From Aplectana chamaeleonis (lineage: Eukaryota; Nematoda; Chromadorea; Rhabditida; Cosmocercidae): a stretch of 64,000 nt of DNA. Below, in pieces: positions 22,448-35,121 of this stretch; the first letter of the stretch is position 1, and the number at the start of each line of letters is the position of its first letter. The notes under the pieces were generated by a model. The model was not told the DNA's origin. It saw only the letters and a program-made list of their open reading frames with translations, and made no database searches. The translations under genes and the position numbers were made by a program. The stretch covers positions 242,714-306,713 of the forward strand of contig JAPDOI010000700.1 of assembly GCA_029168955.1 (NCBI GenBank). Direction: 5' to 3'.

Positions 22448-23481
22448 TTAGGATGTTTTACAACGTTCCTTTTCCGTATTTTCAAGTTTTGGATATATTT
22501 ACTGTTCATTTCTGGTATGAAACATCGATGGTTCAAAGATGTTCTGATGATTTCGCGTCTGAGAATAGCTTGTCTTGCAGAAATAAAACACCCGTATAAG
22601 TCAACTTCATGAATATTCCATGGTCACACTTCTTCGCTCGCTTTTCTGCAAATCGGTCTGATTTGTTATTCAGTGTGCACGATGTCCTTATAGTGCTTAA
22701 ATATGTCCTAAGCGAATTTGGAGCGAGTCGAAGATAGTTCTTCGGAATAAGAGGTCCATGATTGAAGTTGCCTTAAGCGGACTTTATGACGGAGGGGAAT
22801 CTGATGGTAAACTTCAGAGGTCATTTTATGAAATCATGTGTAGTATGCATCCGTTATATGGCTTAAAGTGCTTCTGAACCTGAAAGTTCACTCTTTTTAT
22901 TCTAAGTGAGTTTGTCAGCCAAACTAAGCCTCTCACCGATTTGTTGTGGTTGTAAATATGCTTTCAGATTAGGGTTGTTATAGGCTTTAGAGTGCAGTCG
23001 CTTAAAAACTAGGGGGTTTTCAGATCTACTTACAATTAGTACCAACACCGCTTACGAGTAAACTCTAACTGGAAAGAAAATGACGTCACTGCGAGTGATG
23101 GTCTTAAGGTGACTGACATTGAAAAAAAAGGGCGGGTCGGAAGGAGGGAGGAGCGAGGGGTCATGATTGGGTAACACTTTGGCTGCGGACTGCCTACAAT
23201 CTACGTCTCTGACGCCTTTCTCTTCATATCATAGGCGGCGTTCAGAGCTAAATGTCGGCGCGACGCGACGGACGTTATACTTGGCATATGTAGCGATTGA
23301 GCGACGTCGCGTCGTATCGTCGCGAGGTGTTTACAGTGAAGAGGCGTGCGTTCGCGCGACGTCACCTTGCCATGCAACGCGACGCGATGGACATGAACTT
23401 TTTTCTTTAAAATATCCAAATCGCAATGAAAGCAATGAAAAGCAATGAAAGCAATAAAGTATTCTTAGGACCATCGCCTGA
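22448..23481. other. no gene recognised
   Basis: Sequence with a GCGACGCGACG-rich patch (23225-23395) whose flanking words CGGCGTTCAGAGC resemble those near 29895 and 31125. No exon or RNA gene was found. Confidence 0.35.
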
Positions 23482-24208
23482 GTATTATACTTGTTCCTAA
23501 TGAAATTTTCTTCGAATATCCGACTTTTCGACTATAGTCGGATATCGCACTTTTTCGAATATTCGACTTTTCGACTATAGTCGGATATCGCACTTTTTCG
23601 AATATTCGACTTTTCGACTATAGTCGGATATCGCACCTTTTCGAATATTCGACTTTTCGACTATAGTCGGATATCGCACTTTTTCGAATATTCGACTTTT
23701 CGACTATAGTCGGATATCGCACTTTTTCGAATATTCGACTTTTCGACTATAGTCGGATATCGCACTTTTTCGAATATTCGACTTTTCGACTATAGTCGGA
23801 TATCGCACTTTTTCGATTATTCGACTTTTCGACTATAGTCGGATATCGCACTTTTTCGAATATTCGACTTTTCGACTATAGTCGGATATCGCACTTTTTC
23901 GAATATTCGACTTTTCGACTATAGTCGGATATCGCACTTTTTCGAATATTCGACTTTTCGACTATAGTCGGATATCGCACTTTTTCGAATATTCGACTTT
24001 TCGACTACAGTCGGTCATCGCACTTTTTCGAATATTCGACTTTTCGACTATAGTCGGATATTGCACTTTTTAGAATATTCGACTTTTCGACTGTAGTCGG
24101 ATATCGCACTTTTTCGAATATTCGACTTTTCGAATAGAAAGTCGACTTTTTTATTCGACTGAAACAGTTTGATACTCATCCGATCATTCGATTCGGAACA
24201 AGTATACT
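23482..24208. repeat. 43-base satellite array inside an element with inverted ends
   Basis: About 14 near-identical tandem copies of a 43-base unit run from 23509 to about 24130. Each contains the palindromes CGAATATTCG and CGACTATAGTCG and the word GGATATCGCAC. The array lies between AGTATTATACTTGTTCC (23482) and its inverse GGAACAAGTATACT (24195-24208), so it appears to be the expanded interior of a short transposon. There are no unique spacers, so it is not a CRISPR array. Confidence 0.85.
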
Positions 24209-24456
24209 GAGTAGGTCCACTGGTATTCATGACACTTTTCTTCCAAAAATATTTCAATATTCTGTATTGTGGGAAAATGTTCTGAATCGAGGAACCACCA
24301 GTGTTGAAGCCGTGGCGTTTAACCTAAATTCAAGGAGTGCCAGGGTATCAGATATCGATTGCGTACCGTTCGCCAACTCGGCGTTAGTGGCGTAGAAGGG
24401 GATTAGGCGTCGTTTATGGTTCCGCCGCTGACGGTGCGACAGAGTTTAGTCCTATA

Positions 24457-24750
24457 GGGGCTTTCAAAATGGCGCCGCTGCGAAACTCGCGCCGTCATTC
24501 CACTTAGCTAGGAGAAGTGGACGTGGTTTTGAGATTTCGCAGATATGTATGGCGACACGCGACGCGAGCGGCGAGAATGTCGAAGTGATTTCTTTTGCGC
24601 GCTGTATCGATCGCCCCAACCAGCTCGCCCACTCTGAAAGTCACACCCTTGCTGCCGTCGCGCTGCATAATTTTCCCTGCGTAGCGCTCCCCATCGTTCC
24701 TACACAATCAGCGACAGCGAGTTTTGCCGCGTCGCCACCTTGAAAGCCTC
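24457..24750. mobile_element. MITE with AGGGGCTTTCAAAATGGCG termini
   Basis: The left AGGGGCTTTCAAAATGGCG pairs with the right CGCCACCTTGAAAGCCTCT. The interior is GC-rich and non-coding. Confidence 0.5.
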
Positions 24751-25329
24751 TTATGTGGTTGCGTGGCGCGGCACAATCGATTTCCTAGAATTTACTTCGA
24801 CGCATTGCGTGGCGGTGAGAATATAAACGGTTTCTAATGAGAAGTGAGTCGCTGTCAATGTCCTGAGTGCTGGGCAGCGACCGGAAAGACCGTTGTGCCC
24901 CCGGCGCAGTCTTAACCTAACGCTCGCAGTCAACGCGCTGATAAATCAAGCTGTTGATCCTGGATATGCGGTTTGTGGATCCACTAAACGAAAAATGAGG
25001 AGCCGCGGACGAGTATCCGCTGCGTACGCTACGTCGCTATAGAGCGTTCAGCCTAGGTTTTCTAAGAGACCATTAATATGAGCGCCTCAGACTTCTGCTG
25101 CACGCGCCACGTCAAGGCGACCAACTCAACCGCGGCTCCTCCCTTTTCGTGTGCTGGGTCTACATGCGCCGAGATCCTGCCGCTAGCTACTTCAGTCGCG
25201 GACAATCTTTTCATTGGGGTCAAAAAAGCAGCATTTCGAGAATGTGATTTTCGCACGCGCTCATCGACGCAACGCGCGCGTCTCTTCAAAGAGTATTATC
25301 ATCAGAATGGCGAAAATTCTACTGCCGCC

Positions 25330-25385
25330 GCGTAATGGAACCTGGGCTCAGTGCGACACTCACCACTAGACCACAAGGTCCATAG
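25330..25385 (-). repeat. tRNA-like pol III promoter (SINE head or tRNA relic)
   Basis: On the minus strand, TGGTCTAGTGG at 25363-25373 matches the tRNA A box. GGTTCCATTAC at 25332-25342 resembles a degenerate B box at normal spacing. The stems do not close into a clean cloverleaf, so a tRNA-derived SINE or pseudogene is more likely than a working tRNA. Confidence 0.4.
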
Positions 25386-26310
25386 TGGCTAGCGTCAGTA
25401 TCACCCAAAGTCTGACCACCTAAGGTTGTGTTTGCTATTGTGTCGACCCTGGGTTTGTCTAATTGGGTTGAGCTCGGCGCGATGATTGACGCGGTAGTGC
25501 TCGCGCTTGACCCAACGCAAATCGCTAAACCCAATCATAACGCAATGATGAATCCGTCTTCTAAAGGCGGGATGCGCGTTTTCACTCGACGTACATTTGT
25601 TATACGATTCTCTTCATGATATTCCATTTAGACACGAGAGTGCCAAGGAAAGCAGCCCGCTGATTCATACCGTTCGGCTGTTTCTGCGAACCACCTACGT
25701 ATCTTTCTTTCTCGGCTATCCGAAAAAACGAAACTATAATTACCCTGCGCTGGCTCATATGTCGACTAATTGGCTCAGAGAATTTCGAAATGCTAATTGG
25801 GGTGTGGAGCGTAGGAATCTTTAGTGCAGCAAGTGCTTTGTGTCGCGATCACTATGGGAATTAATCCAACATGAGGCGTGCCTTTGCTCACCCGCATTAT
25901 AGACGTTGCGACATCAACCTGCGTCATTGTTGTGTCGGCTTCACACAGATTCCTGGAAGTATTATGGACACTTTTCAACCTCGACGACTGCGGCGCTAAC
26001 TTTAACGCTTTTTAGTGCTATTTACATAAACAGTACTAGACAAAAACGCATTAAATCCGCGTTTTTGCAAGTATTTATTGCTTTTTGACGTATATCGGCA
26101 CCATCGTTCAGCTAAATTTGATGGGTGTTCAGTTTGTTTTAAGGCCTCATAAAACATAATATGCGCACACTCAAACTTGAAATTCCCAATACACGAAACA
26201 GAAAACAAAAAAGCCGCCTAATTAAGAATTTCGCAGCTCAAAACCATTTGCGACGCTTGGTTCGACGTTTTGTCCGCAGTGCACAAAACACACCACCGAG
26301 CGTAAATAAA

Positions 26311-26420
26311 CATTTAATAGGTTTTTTTTCAAACACTTTTTCTCAGATATTCGACGGTTTCATGGGGAATTTTCCCTATTGTTTACTACTTCGTGAACTT
26401 TAAAACATATAATATTAGGA
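26311..26420. repeat. dispersed repeat shared with 28791-28900
   Basis: Both contain TAATAGG, a T run, TTTCAAACA, a spacer with ATGG(G/A)GA, TTTTCCCTATT and TTCGTGAA. Function unknown. Confidence 0.5.
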
Positions 26421-26516
26421 TACATTTTTTATAGTGAACTCTGCCTTCAAAGACATAGCACCCGCAGAAAACTAAATACTGTTTTTTTCGTGTTTTTGTG
26501 TACCATGGCCCCTGTA

Positions 26517-27800
26517 CTCAGAAAAATCAAAACAAGTTACATGTAATATAAATGTAACTTACTTGAATGTCTCAAGTAACTTACATTTGTTTTACATGTA
26601 ACTTAAATTTATATTGCATGTAAGTTACACTTATGCTACATATAACTTACATTTATATTTTCACTATGTGTGGTCATCACGTGACGCAGACGACACGCGA
26701 CGCAGAGAGCGCGTTCCAGACCACACACTACGCAAAAAAAATTCCTGCTGGTGTGGGGTGAAGTACCTCAAACTTGGGTAATTGAATCAACATCAACGCC
26801 AGTCGTAAACCTGAGTGCGTCGTATATCCCCCTTGAAAATATCTTCTTAGCCGATTCAGGTTACTTGCGACATATATTGTGCCATTTCAGTTACATGTAA
26901 CATATCGGAGGCGCATTGCACACAGTATCTTCTCAGAAATCGAAAACAAGTTACTTGTGACATAACTAAGCTGTTGTAAGTTACTTGCGACTTACCTCAA
27001 GTCATTTAGGTTACATGCAACATACCGACAGGAAACCGCGTGCGATGCGCCTCCGATATGCTACATGTAACTTTCATGGCACAATCAAAGTCGCAAGTAA
27101 CTTACATTGGCCTAGATATGTTACAAGTATTTTGTTTTCGGGCTTTTATGTTACAATTAACTTGTTTTCATTTTTATGAGCGTACGCAGTATCCCGCCGA
27201 TATGTTACATGTAACTTGAATGACCTGAGATAAGTTGCAAGTAACTTACATCGGCTCAGATATGTTACAAGTATCTTGTTTTCGGCCTTTTATGTTACGA
27301 GTAACTTGCTTTCATTTTTCCGAGTAAACCTGGCCCCGTGAGTGCGTCGTACATCAACCTTGGAGACATATTGGAGGCGCGCCGCACGCAGTATCCCGCC
27401 GATATGTTACATGTAATAACTTAAATGACCTGAGATTAGTTGCAGGTAACTTACATCGGCTCAGATATGTTACAGGTAACTTGTTTCTTCGGCCTTTTAT
27501 GTTACGAGTAACTTGTCTTCATTTTTCTGAGGTGTCCTCTCAGAAATCAAAAACAAGTTACTTGTGACATATCTGAGCCAATGTAAGTTACTTGCGACTT
27601 ATTACAGGTCATGTAAGATACATGTAACATATCGGAGGCGCAACGCACGCAGTATCCCGCCGATATGTTACATGTAACTCAAATTACCTGAGATAAGTCG
27701 CAAGTAACTTACATCGGCTCAGATATGTTACAAGTAACTTGTTTTTTTCGGCCTTCTATGTTAAAAGTAACTTGTTTTCATTTTTCTGAGTAGTAGATAG
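26517..27800. repeat. modular repeat copy 3: long TTACATGTAACTT arms plus core
   Basis: The left arm (26530-26660) and a long right arm (26860-27795) consist of the word AAGTTACTTGTAACAT and variants, in both orientations. The right arm shows higher-order repetition of units containing GATATGTTACATGTAACTT and GGCGCACGCAGTATCCCGCC-like sequence. The core is at 26740-26830, with GTACCTCAAACTTGGGTAA at 26763. Confidence 0.75.
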
Positions 27801-28154
27801 AAAATTCGTTTTTGCAGTTTTCCTGCACGTGAAGTTCGTACGATAATGGTTTTCCATGTTGTTCGACGGTCTCTCCAAGACTCTGTGAAAAAGTGGTAGA
27901 TGACCCACCCAGAAGTGCTAGATGATCGACCGCATGGCAGTTTTCAGGTGGCCATAACTTTTGAATAACCCATTTTTAGAGCCTCACGTTTCGTGGTTGA
28001 TATCAGTTAGCCCAAATTGTTTGAGTTTCACACGATGCCTTTAAATACATAGTTAAATAACAATTTCGCGGTATTAATTGGATTTGGGGTTATTTGTTCA
28101 AAACACGGCTATAAAAACCTTATACCCATAACCCTGTTTGTTGTGCTATCCTCA

Positions 28155-28710
28155 TATTCTGAGAGTTTTGGCCGCGAAATAGCCGCGAAATAGCCCACCA
28201 GTCTCCGCAGCGGCTCCTATTGGGCTATTTCCCGGCTATTTCGCAGCTATTTCTCGGCTTCTCACGCGACGGACAAGAAGTAGCCGAGAAATAGCCGATA
28301 TAAAACCGAAAAATATTTAGAAGTGAACAAAATTTACGAAGACGCAACCGTCGCCGGCTCGCCGAGCCACCATCTGGGGCCGCCAGCGGTTAGGCGGGGC
28401 CTCCAGAGGCTGAAAGAGGTCCAAGTACCTCAAACTTGGGTAATTGAACCGACGGAGGTGCTGAAATTTGAATCGTGTCTCTGGAATGCTCCGTATATCT
28501 ACCTGGAGAGCATTATTTCTCGGCTATTTAGCGGCTATTTCGCGGCGGGAATTATTTGGCGGCTATTTTGCGGCATGCATTATCTAGCGGCTATTTCTCG
28601 GCTATTTCGCGGCTATTTCGCGGCGAGCATTATTTGGCGGCTATTTGGCGGTTTTTACGCGGCAAGCAGGTATTTCGCGGCTATTTATCGGCCAAAATTC
28701 TCAGAATAAA
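28155..28710. repeat. modular repeat copy 4: TATTTCGCGGC arms plus core
   Basis: The core (28350-28505) is closely similar to the one at 18585-18735. Arms on both sides repeat GGCTATTTCTCGGC and GCGAAATAGCCG. The right arm holds about ten such words with GAGCATTATTT spacers. Confidence 0.75.
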
Positions 28711-28914
28711 AAGGTAAATCTGGTCACGACAAAAACGAAACGAAGTGAAAAGTTGGACGAAAAAGCATATATTTTATATAATAAATATCTAATAGGTTTT
28801 TTTCAAACAGTTTTTTTCGATTTCCGAGAGTTATGAGGACTTTTCCCTATTATCCACTAGTTCGTGAATTTTCAACAAAATAGAAAACTAGAATAGGTTT
28901 CTTTTAAAAAAAAC

Positions 28915-29058
28915 CTGGGAAAACTCGTCCACCATGCTTTCGCCGCTCAATTTTGTCGCAGTTTTCGACGGGCGATAACTCCGTTTCCCGGGGGTTCTGC
29001 ACGATTCCAAAGATATCATCGAAATCAGCGTGGGACCCTCTTCAAGATAAGCAGAGAA
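28915..29058. repeat. conserved block, copy 2
   Basis: Shows AACTCGTCCACCATGC, CACGATTCCAAAGATATCAT and CTCTTCAAGATAAGCAG in the same order as at 16452-16582 and 48478-48612. Confidence 0.5.
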
Positions 29059-29186
29059 TCTCAAGAGATTTTTCCACTTGAGAAACTTCGAACTCACCCA
29101 TTATGTTTTAATCTTTTTCATGCAATAGTAGTTCTGATTGGCATGGTGCCAACTAAGGATATCACAAGATTCGAAGTTCTATATTT

Positions 29187-30719
29187 ACTTCTATGATGTA
29201 GGCCACAGTCCAATTAGCCGCATGTGCTCGCGAAAATTCCACCTGCCCGAGAGAGAAGGCGATCAGAGGGATGTTTGACTTTTTCATGGCGTACTGCTTA
29301 TTCTCTATTTATGGACCAGAAATAGGGCGGAGCTCCAAGTTGCGCGCTCAGGAATTTGTAGTTTTGCGGCTTTTTGGCCTTCCGCGTTCCGCTCTCCTAG
29401 AACCGCGCGAAGTGCTGTTTAACGCATAAGTTTCGGTTTTATTGAACTGAAAAAAGCTAATCAATAATTTCAAAATATTTCCCTATTTCCGCTCATTCTT
29501 GGGCGTTTCGCTACCGCGTTTCGCAGACATTTCCCGGAATCGGACAAAAAAAAATTGTGCTGAAGTCTGAAAGTCGATTTCTGAAAGTTCCTAATTCTAT
29601 TACCCGCATCCCTCTTCCGGATGCATACTTCCAAGCGCGGCACGATGACATGAATAAAATTAGGACTTACCGCGTCAATATATCCGCCCTTGGTACCGAG
29701 CGCGTACAACAATAGTTTCAACCGCGCGCAAGGAATATATTAGGACTGCGCGCGTCAGTGCGGTTGTGCGCGCAACTTTGCAAAGCGCACATAAATCGCC
29801 GCGGTATAGGCGCAAGTATATTTAGACGTGAGGAGAAACGGACGGGTAGCGGCCGCAGATTCATCTAACCCACGCCTGATTTCTGAATCCTTAGGCGGCG
29901 CTCAGACTTTTCGCGGAGCGACGCGATGGTACATGTCAGTGCGACGCGAAAATCGCATCACTTTTTTTTACTTCTATGATGTAGGCCACAGTCCAATTAG
30001 CCACAGGTGCTCGCGAAAATTCCACCTGCCCGAGAGAGAAGGCGATCAGAGGGATGTTTGACTTTTTCATGACCTACTGCACATTCTCTATTTATGGACC
30101 AGAAATAGGGCGGAGTTCCAAGTTGCGCGCTCAGGAGTTTGTAGTCTTGCGGTTTTTTGGCCTTCCGCGTTTCGCTTTCCGAGATTCGCCCGAAGTGCTG
30201 TTGAACGCATAAGTTTCGGTTTTATTGAATTGAAAGAAGCTGATCAGTAATTTCGAAATATTTCCCTATTTACGCTCATTCTTGGGCGTTTCGCATACAT
30301 TTTCCTGAATCCGACCAAAAAAGCTTCGAGCTGAAGTCCGAAAGTCGAATTCCGAAATTTCCTAATTCTATTACCCGCACCCCTCTTCCGGATGCATACT
30401 TCCAAGCGCGGCACGATGACATGACAAAAATTAGGACTTACCGCGTCAATATACCCGCCCTTAGTACCGAGCGCGTATAACAATCGTTTAAACAGCGCGC
30501 ATGGAATAGACTAGAACTGCTTGTGCGCGCAACTTTGCAAAGCGCACAGAAATCGCCGCGGTATAGGCGCAAGTATATTTAGACGTGAGGAGAAACGGAG
30601 GTGTAGCGGCCGCAGATTCATCTAACCCCACGCCTGATTTCTGAACCTTTAGGTGGCGCTCAGACTTTGCGCGGAGCGACGCGATGGTACTTGTCAGTGC
30701 GACGCGAAAATCGCATCAT
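29187..30719. repeat. direct tandem duplication of about 0.77 kb
   Basis: The unit 29187-29969 (starting ACTTCTATGATGTAGGCCAC) is followed directly by a second copy, 29970-30719. Both end GCGACGCGAAAATCGCATCA. The copies differ by scattered substitutions and small indels, so the duplication is not very recent. The frames at 29470-29721 and 30244-30483 (-) are equivalent in the two copies. I see no known domain in them and treat them as non-coding. Confidence 0.85.
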
Positions 30720-33109
30720 GTATTATCTTAGGTGTGAACGATATGCGAACGCTGGGCGATTACGCGCAATTGCGTAAGTACGCAGTCTCGCGTAGACAAC
30801 CAACAGCATTTTTAGCTGAAGTTGGCAAGAGTCCTTTCGTGTTTGTTTGAGTGCAGTGGTCCTAAATATGCTCATTTCATGGTTTTCATAGTGAGATTTG
30901 GATATACAATGAAAAGAACTCTGAAGAAAACCAGTAACAAGCTTGCCTCCGCGCGAGAACCATCGCGTTGCGTTACAATGCAACGCGACGCGATCGACGC
31001 CGAGCGATCATCATCTGCGCGTCAAATTCGATGCATCGCGTCACTTCACTGTGGACACGTAGCGGCGCCGCGAGGCGACGTCGCTTGATCGATACATAAA
31101 CTAATTATGACGTAGCGTCGCACCGTGAATGAACTCTGAACGCCGCCTTAGGGAAAACCATCGCGTCGCGCCGCGTTCGTACATAGTGTAAATTGGAGCT
31201 TGTAACTGGGCTTGACTCTCCACCTCCTTTTTCCTGCAAGTTTCGCTAATGTTCTTCACAAATTCTTCAAAGTCTGATGTAGGTAAGGACATTTCACCGT
31301 TTTTAGTCTAGCGCGTGTACGAGGCGCGACCATTTGCGGCTTGCAGTGCGGCGAGTGAGATTTCGATCTATTCGATTCGCTAGATTAGAGCTGGCAAAAC
31401 GCTTTCAAATACTCGGTGTTTCTATGTATTCTGTTGGAGTGATGCTGCATTTAGTTTCTGAACTATTATTTCAACTTCTGGATGAGTGTAGCGCAGTGGC
31501 AATAAGCGTAACTGCTGTCTTATACGGTCAAGTTTTCGATCCCTGTTCATGGTCAGCCAAGTCCAAGTCTTTTAGATTATCTACGGTGACGGCAAATCGG
31601 TACCAAGTTTGTTTTGGAGGATACGGACTGTGATATATGACTTGTGAACTCTGGGCGTCCCTATAGAGCTGGGGGAGATGCGCGCAGTCAGTCGCGTGCG
31701 GTCGCCTGCTCTGTTCTGTTTTGTGGACTGCGGCAGAAAACAGCTGATTTCTTAGGTATTTACTCTCAATGATCTATTCCGTCTTGTGCTGCTTTGGATT
31801 CAGAAGGTTCGATTTGTTCTTTAAAAAAATGACGAATATTTTTGTTTATTCATTATATCAAATGTTTTGTTGATTTTCGTCCTTCTGCAAACCCTTATGT
31901 GCATATGTACGAAAATCAGTGAAACTTTACGCTGCTTCAAGTTTTGTTTTGTTTTATTCAATATGTTGAAGTAATGAAGTCTTTCCCTATTCTGAAGAGT
32001 GAAACCAATCTCAAAAACCCGAACCCGCAGAACATAGAATAGAAGAATAAAGAAAATTTGATGAAATATGTTCTGTCGCGACGCTGACTGCCCTCCGCTC
32101 CGAGTCTGCGTTTCCGTCCTTGAAGCATCGGTTGTCACGGAACGTGAGCAGTCACTAGCCCGTCACGAATGAACCAGAGGACTTACGGCGTGCCCCTATG
32201 CTTATGCCTGCCACGCGGAAACCGAATATAGTGGATACTACATGTTTGTTAGGCCCTACAGCGTCCGGTCGCACACTACGCTGTTACCACGCCCTTACCC
32301 ACAAACCAGGGCCAACTCCAGGATAGGTCTGAACCAACTACAACCGCCATTGCGCGGTGCACACAAAACATAACATATGTCACCGAACCAAGTATACACC
32401 GTCTGTACGGTATGATATTGCTACACAACAGTACACATGTATTAAATATGCGTTTACCCTTCAGAAACTGAACTATTGAACGCAGCAATAAATGTATACA
32501 TATGTTAAAATACCCCTCCTACGCGTCAGGGACAGACCTTGCCCAGCTGAGAACGGGAGAGGACAAACTCCTATTACCTGACGAACTCCCAGGCATGGGA
32601 GGAACCGGACGCACGGGCAAAGAGGGCTAAAAGTCGACCAGGCCGGTGCTCTACCATCAGGCGATGGCAGGAGCAGAGGAGGTGCGGGCAGGACGCAACC
32701 GCACGGTAGAACCTGTTCCGCACGCGGAATCGGCAGGACAGCTCGCAGGACTGATGACGATTGAAGGAGCATGACGCCACAGGCATGTGACGCGAACGCA
32801 CGAAGAGCGGCACCCGGTTGACAGAAGATCGACGACACTGACCAGGCACTGGCGGCGTGACTTGCTAGGCGACGGGGGTGACGCGGCTTCTGCGTCTCTG
32901 CATGGTGACAAATCCCTTTGTAGAGATCGTGGCGGGACCAGTGACGGGAGGCCAGCCGGCGGCCTTTAGATGACTAAGTCGGACGGAAGTCACGACATGT
33001 TCCGTGTCGTTTATCAAGGAAGCCGCGACGCTGCTTGGCTTCAAAAGTGGCACGCGAAAACAATAACGTATGACTATCGATCCATTACATTCGCGCCCAA
33101 CTGCTGAGT
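30720..33109. other. mostly unassigned sequence
   Basis: Apart from the tRNA-like segment at 31485-31560 and a GCGACGCGACG-rich patch at 30955-31170, nothing recognisable was found. Open frames at 32473-32911 (-) overlap each other in different frames and show no motif. Confidence 0.35.
31485..31560 (+). repeat. tRNA-derived SINE head
   Basis: TAGCGCAGTGG at 31489-31499 is a perfect A box and GTTTTCGATCCC at 31532-31543 resembles a B box, spaced as in tRNA genes. A related minus-strand copy is at 33361-33416. No cloverleaf with a proper acceptor stem forms, which favours a SINE or tRNA relic. Confidence 0.5.
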
Positions 33110-33607
33110 GCGGCTTCCCTATTCGATGAGACGGATAACACCTTTGAGGTCTGCTGTGCTGTTTTCTGCTGCAACCCACCTGGCACATTCCAGCACGCGA
33201 CGCGAGCGCACGCGACTGACGCCGCGCTTCTCCCGCAGCTCTTTACGGATGCTCCAGAGCTTACAACTCATACATCATAACTCGTATTCTCCAATATGTA
33301 GTAGCTTGGTACCAGTTTACAAACCTCGTAGATACGATGGTCTTATCTGGTCATAGGCAAGCATCGATCACTCGCCCCAGTGCGACAACAGCTGCGCCTA
33401 TTGCCACTGCGCTACACTCGCTCGAAAGTTGGAATAAAGTAGAAAGTCGCAATGCAGCATCATCTCGAAAGAGAGGCTAACGATGCTTTCGAAATTTGTC
33501 GTTTTCTTCTGCAACCCAAAGAGCACATTTGGCACGCGGCGCATCCGCACGCGACTGTCGGCGCACATTTCCGGCAGCTCTTTACAGATGCCCCAGAGTT
33601 CACATAG
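33110..33607. repeat. two direct copies of a 120-base repeat
   Basis: 33150-33260 and 33490-33605 share TTTTCTTCTGCAACCCA (or a close variant), GGCACGCGGCGC-like sequence, CGCACGCGACTG and GCAGCTCTTTAC(G/A)GATGC. A tRNA-like segment lies between them, so these may be bodies of the same SINE family. Confidence 0.5.
33361..33416 (-). repeat. tRNA-derived SINE head, minus strand
   Basis: The reverse complement reads AGTGTAGCGCAGTGGCAATA, the same A box and following bases as at 31487. A degenerate B box (GAGTGATCGATGC) comes at the expected distance. Confidence 0.45.
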
Positions 33608-34134
33608 GCCGACCCCCGTAAGTACACTATACATCCAAAATGTCTTTAAGTTTTGAATAGGAGTTAGAGAGATTGGTTAACGCCTTGGACTTTATCCTTT
33701 AATCTCTAATTCCTTTAGTCCATTTTAGGACTCATTAACGACTTCTGACCAGGATCTTTAGACACAACACCTTTTGATTGCTAAGTTTCATTGCCACATC
33801 ATCCAGAGATGTAATATCTTAAGATTATGTTTATAAGGTCTTAAAGATCGCCGTCCCAGATGGCTGGACGGTTCATTGTAATGCTTCCTTCCGACCTAAG
33901 TATGCGACCTAACTTGAGCGAGGGCTTCTGCATGAGTTTAATGTCATGTTCTTTTTTCTTGAATGAGTCTAGCTATTTGTCGTAGCCATAAGTACCCTTC
34001 CATCAGCTGGCCGACGTCAGGAGAAATGTCGTTCTTTGTCTCGTGCGACTCATCCGCCATTAGTTCACTGCAAGTTCCGTCCGATCAAATTTTCTGGCGG
34101 ATATAGTTAACATGGAGTATATGAGCAGCAGCAG

Positions 34135-34149
34135 TATATATATATATAT

Positions 34150-34205
<56 letters not shown>

Positions 34206-34209
34206 GATA

Positions 34210-34245
<36 letters not shown>

Positions 34246-34248
34246 TAT
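34135..34248. repeat. TA microsatellite
   Basis: Long TA dinucleotide runs interrupted by AGG and GTATGGATAG. Open frames of alternating Tyr and Ile come from this repeat. Confidence 0.95.
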
Positions 34249-34426
34249 AATATCTGGAATCCGATCCAACTTCTATCAAAACTTCTCTAAATTCGATCCG
34301 TTATAAAAAAAAGGCCCTAAATAGTTCGAAGTCTGCTGAATTTCCCTGTCAGATTGAACTGATTTCAGTTGGCAGAAACGTGTGGTTGCATCAATTAATT
34401 AAAAGTCTGTGCAAAGTAAGTAGAAT

Positions 34427-34622
34427 TTCCGCCCACGCGGTCGGCGTGCGTGTCGAGTGGTTGCCGTGAAGGCATTTGTCAGACTTGGAAATCGATTAGT
34501 ACTAAGAATGGATAGTGAATACTATCCCACTCATTATTCGCAGCTAAGGCGAGAAGCCGTTCTTCTGAAATAATGCCTTTGCGACGGCCGCTCCACAAGC
34601 ACGCCGACCGCTTGGACGGACA
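34427..34622. mobile_element. palindromic MITE (GTCCGCCCACGCGGTC family), copy 2
   Basis: Inverted ends TCCGCCCACGCGGTCGGCGT and ACGCCGACCGCTTGGACGGA, uninterrupted. The central TTGGAAATCGATTAGTACT region corresponds to the place where Tc1 inserted in copy 1. Confidence 0.8.
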
Positions 34623-35039
34623 GTTCCTTTTGAACAGACTTCATACCCTCTATCGTCTGCAGTAGACTTGGGAATTTGGCCCCAATTTTTTTTCAGTGGA
34701 TAACAGAAATCAAATACTTTTTTAACGATTGTCTTCAATAGCCCTGAATAACAAAAACAATAATAATTTTTTTTTTGGTACAAGAAAAACTACGCTTTCT
34801 ACAAAATAACTTTTTCTTTGTTCGCCTGAGAATTTCCGACAAAGTGTATTAGCTCTTTGTCGCTGATTATCAAATTCACTGACTATAGCGGGCTGCCAGA
34901 ACTGCCAGGACACCCATGTTTTTCTGATAGAATACCTTTCAGGTGGTCGTAGGAATAGCCTATTACCTGCCCGAGTAATAGTGGAGAAAAATATGAGCCT
35001 CTTTCTGAAATGAGGTTGAAACGGCAACAATGGCGCGCC

Positions 35040-35121
35040 GAGCCAAGTTGGCCGAGTGGGCCAGGGCGCGGATTACCAGCCAGGGACTCCCGGGTTCAAT
35101 CCCCTCTCCGGGAATTTTTTT
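35040..35121 (+). repeat. tRNA-like pol III unit (SINE head or tRNA pseudogene)
   Basis: TTGGCCGAGTGG (A box, 35048-35059) and GGGTTCAATCCCC (B box, 35092-35104) are both close to consensus. They are followed by an eight-base T run (35114-35121), a pol III terminator. The A box resembles Leu and Ser tRNAs. The seven bases before it do not pair with the 3' end, so a functional tRNA is unlikely. Confidence 0.5.

Noticed and set aside
23509..24130. Regular repeat array that could suggest CRISPR
   Set aside because: Units are directly adjacent with a 43-base period and no unique spacers, there are no cas genes, and the setting is eukaryotic. It is a satellite.
34060..34279. Frames of alternating Tyr and Ile
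   Set aside because: Translation of a TA microsatellite.
35040..35121. Functional leucine or serine tRNA gene
   Set aside because: A and B boxes and a T-run terminator are present, but the acceptor and T stems do not pair properly.
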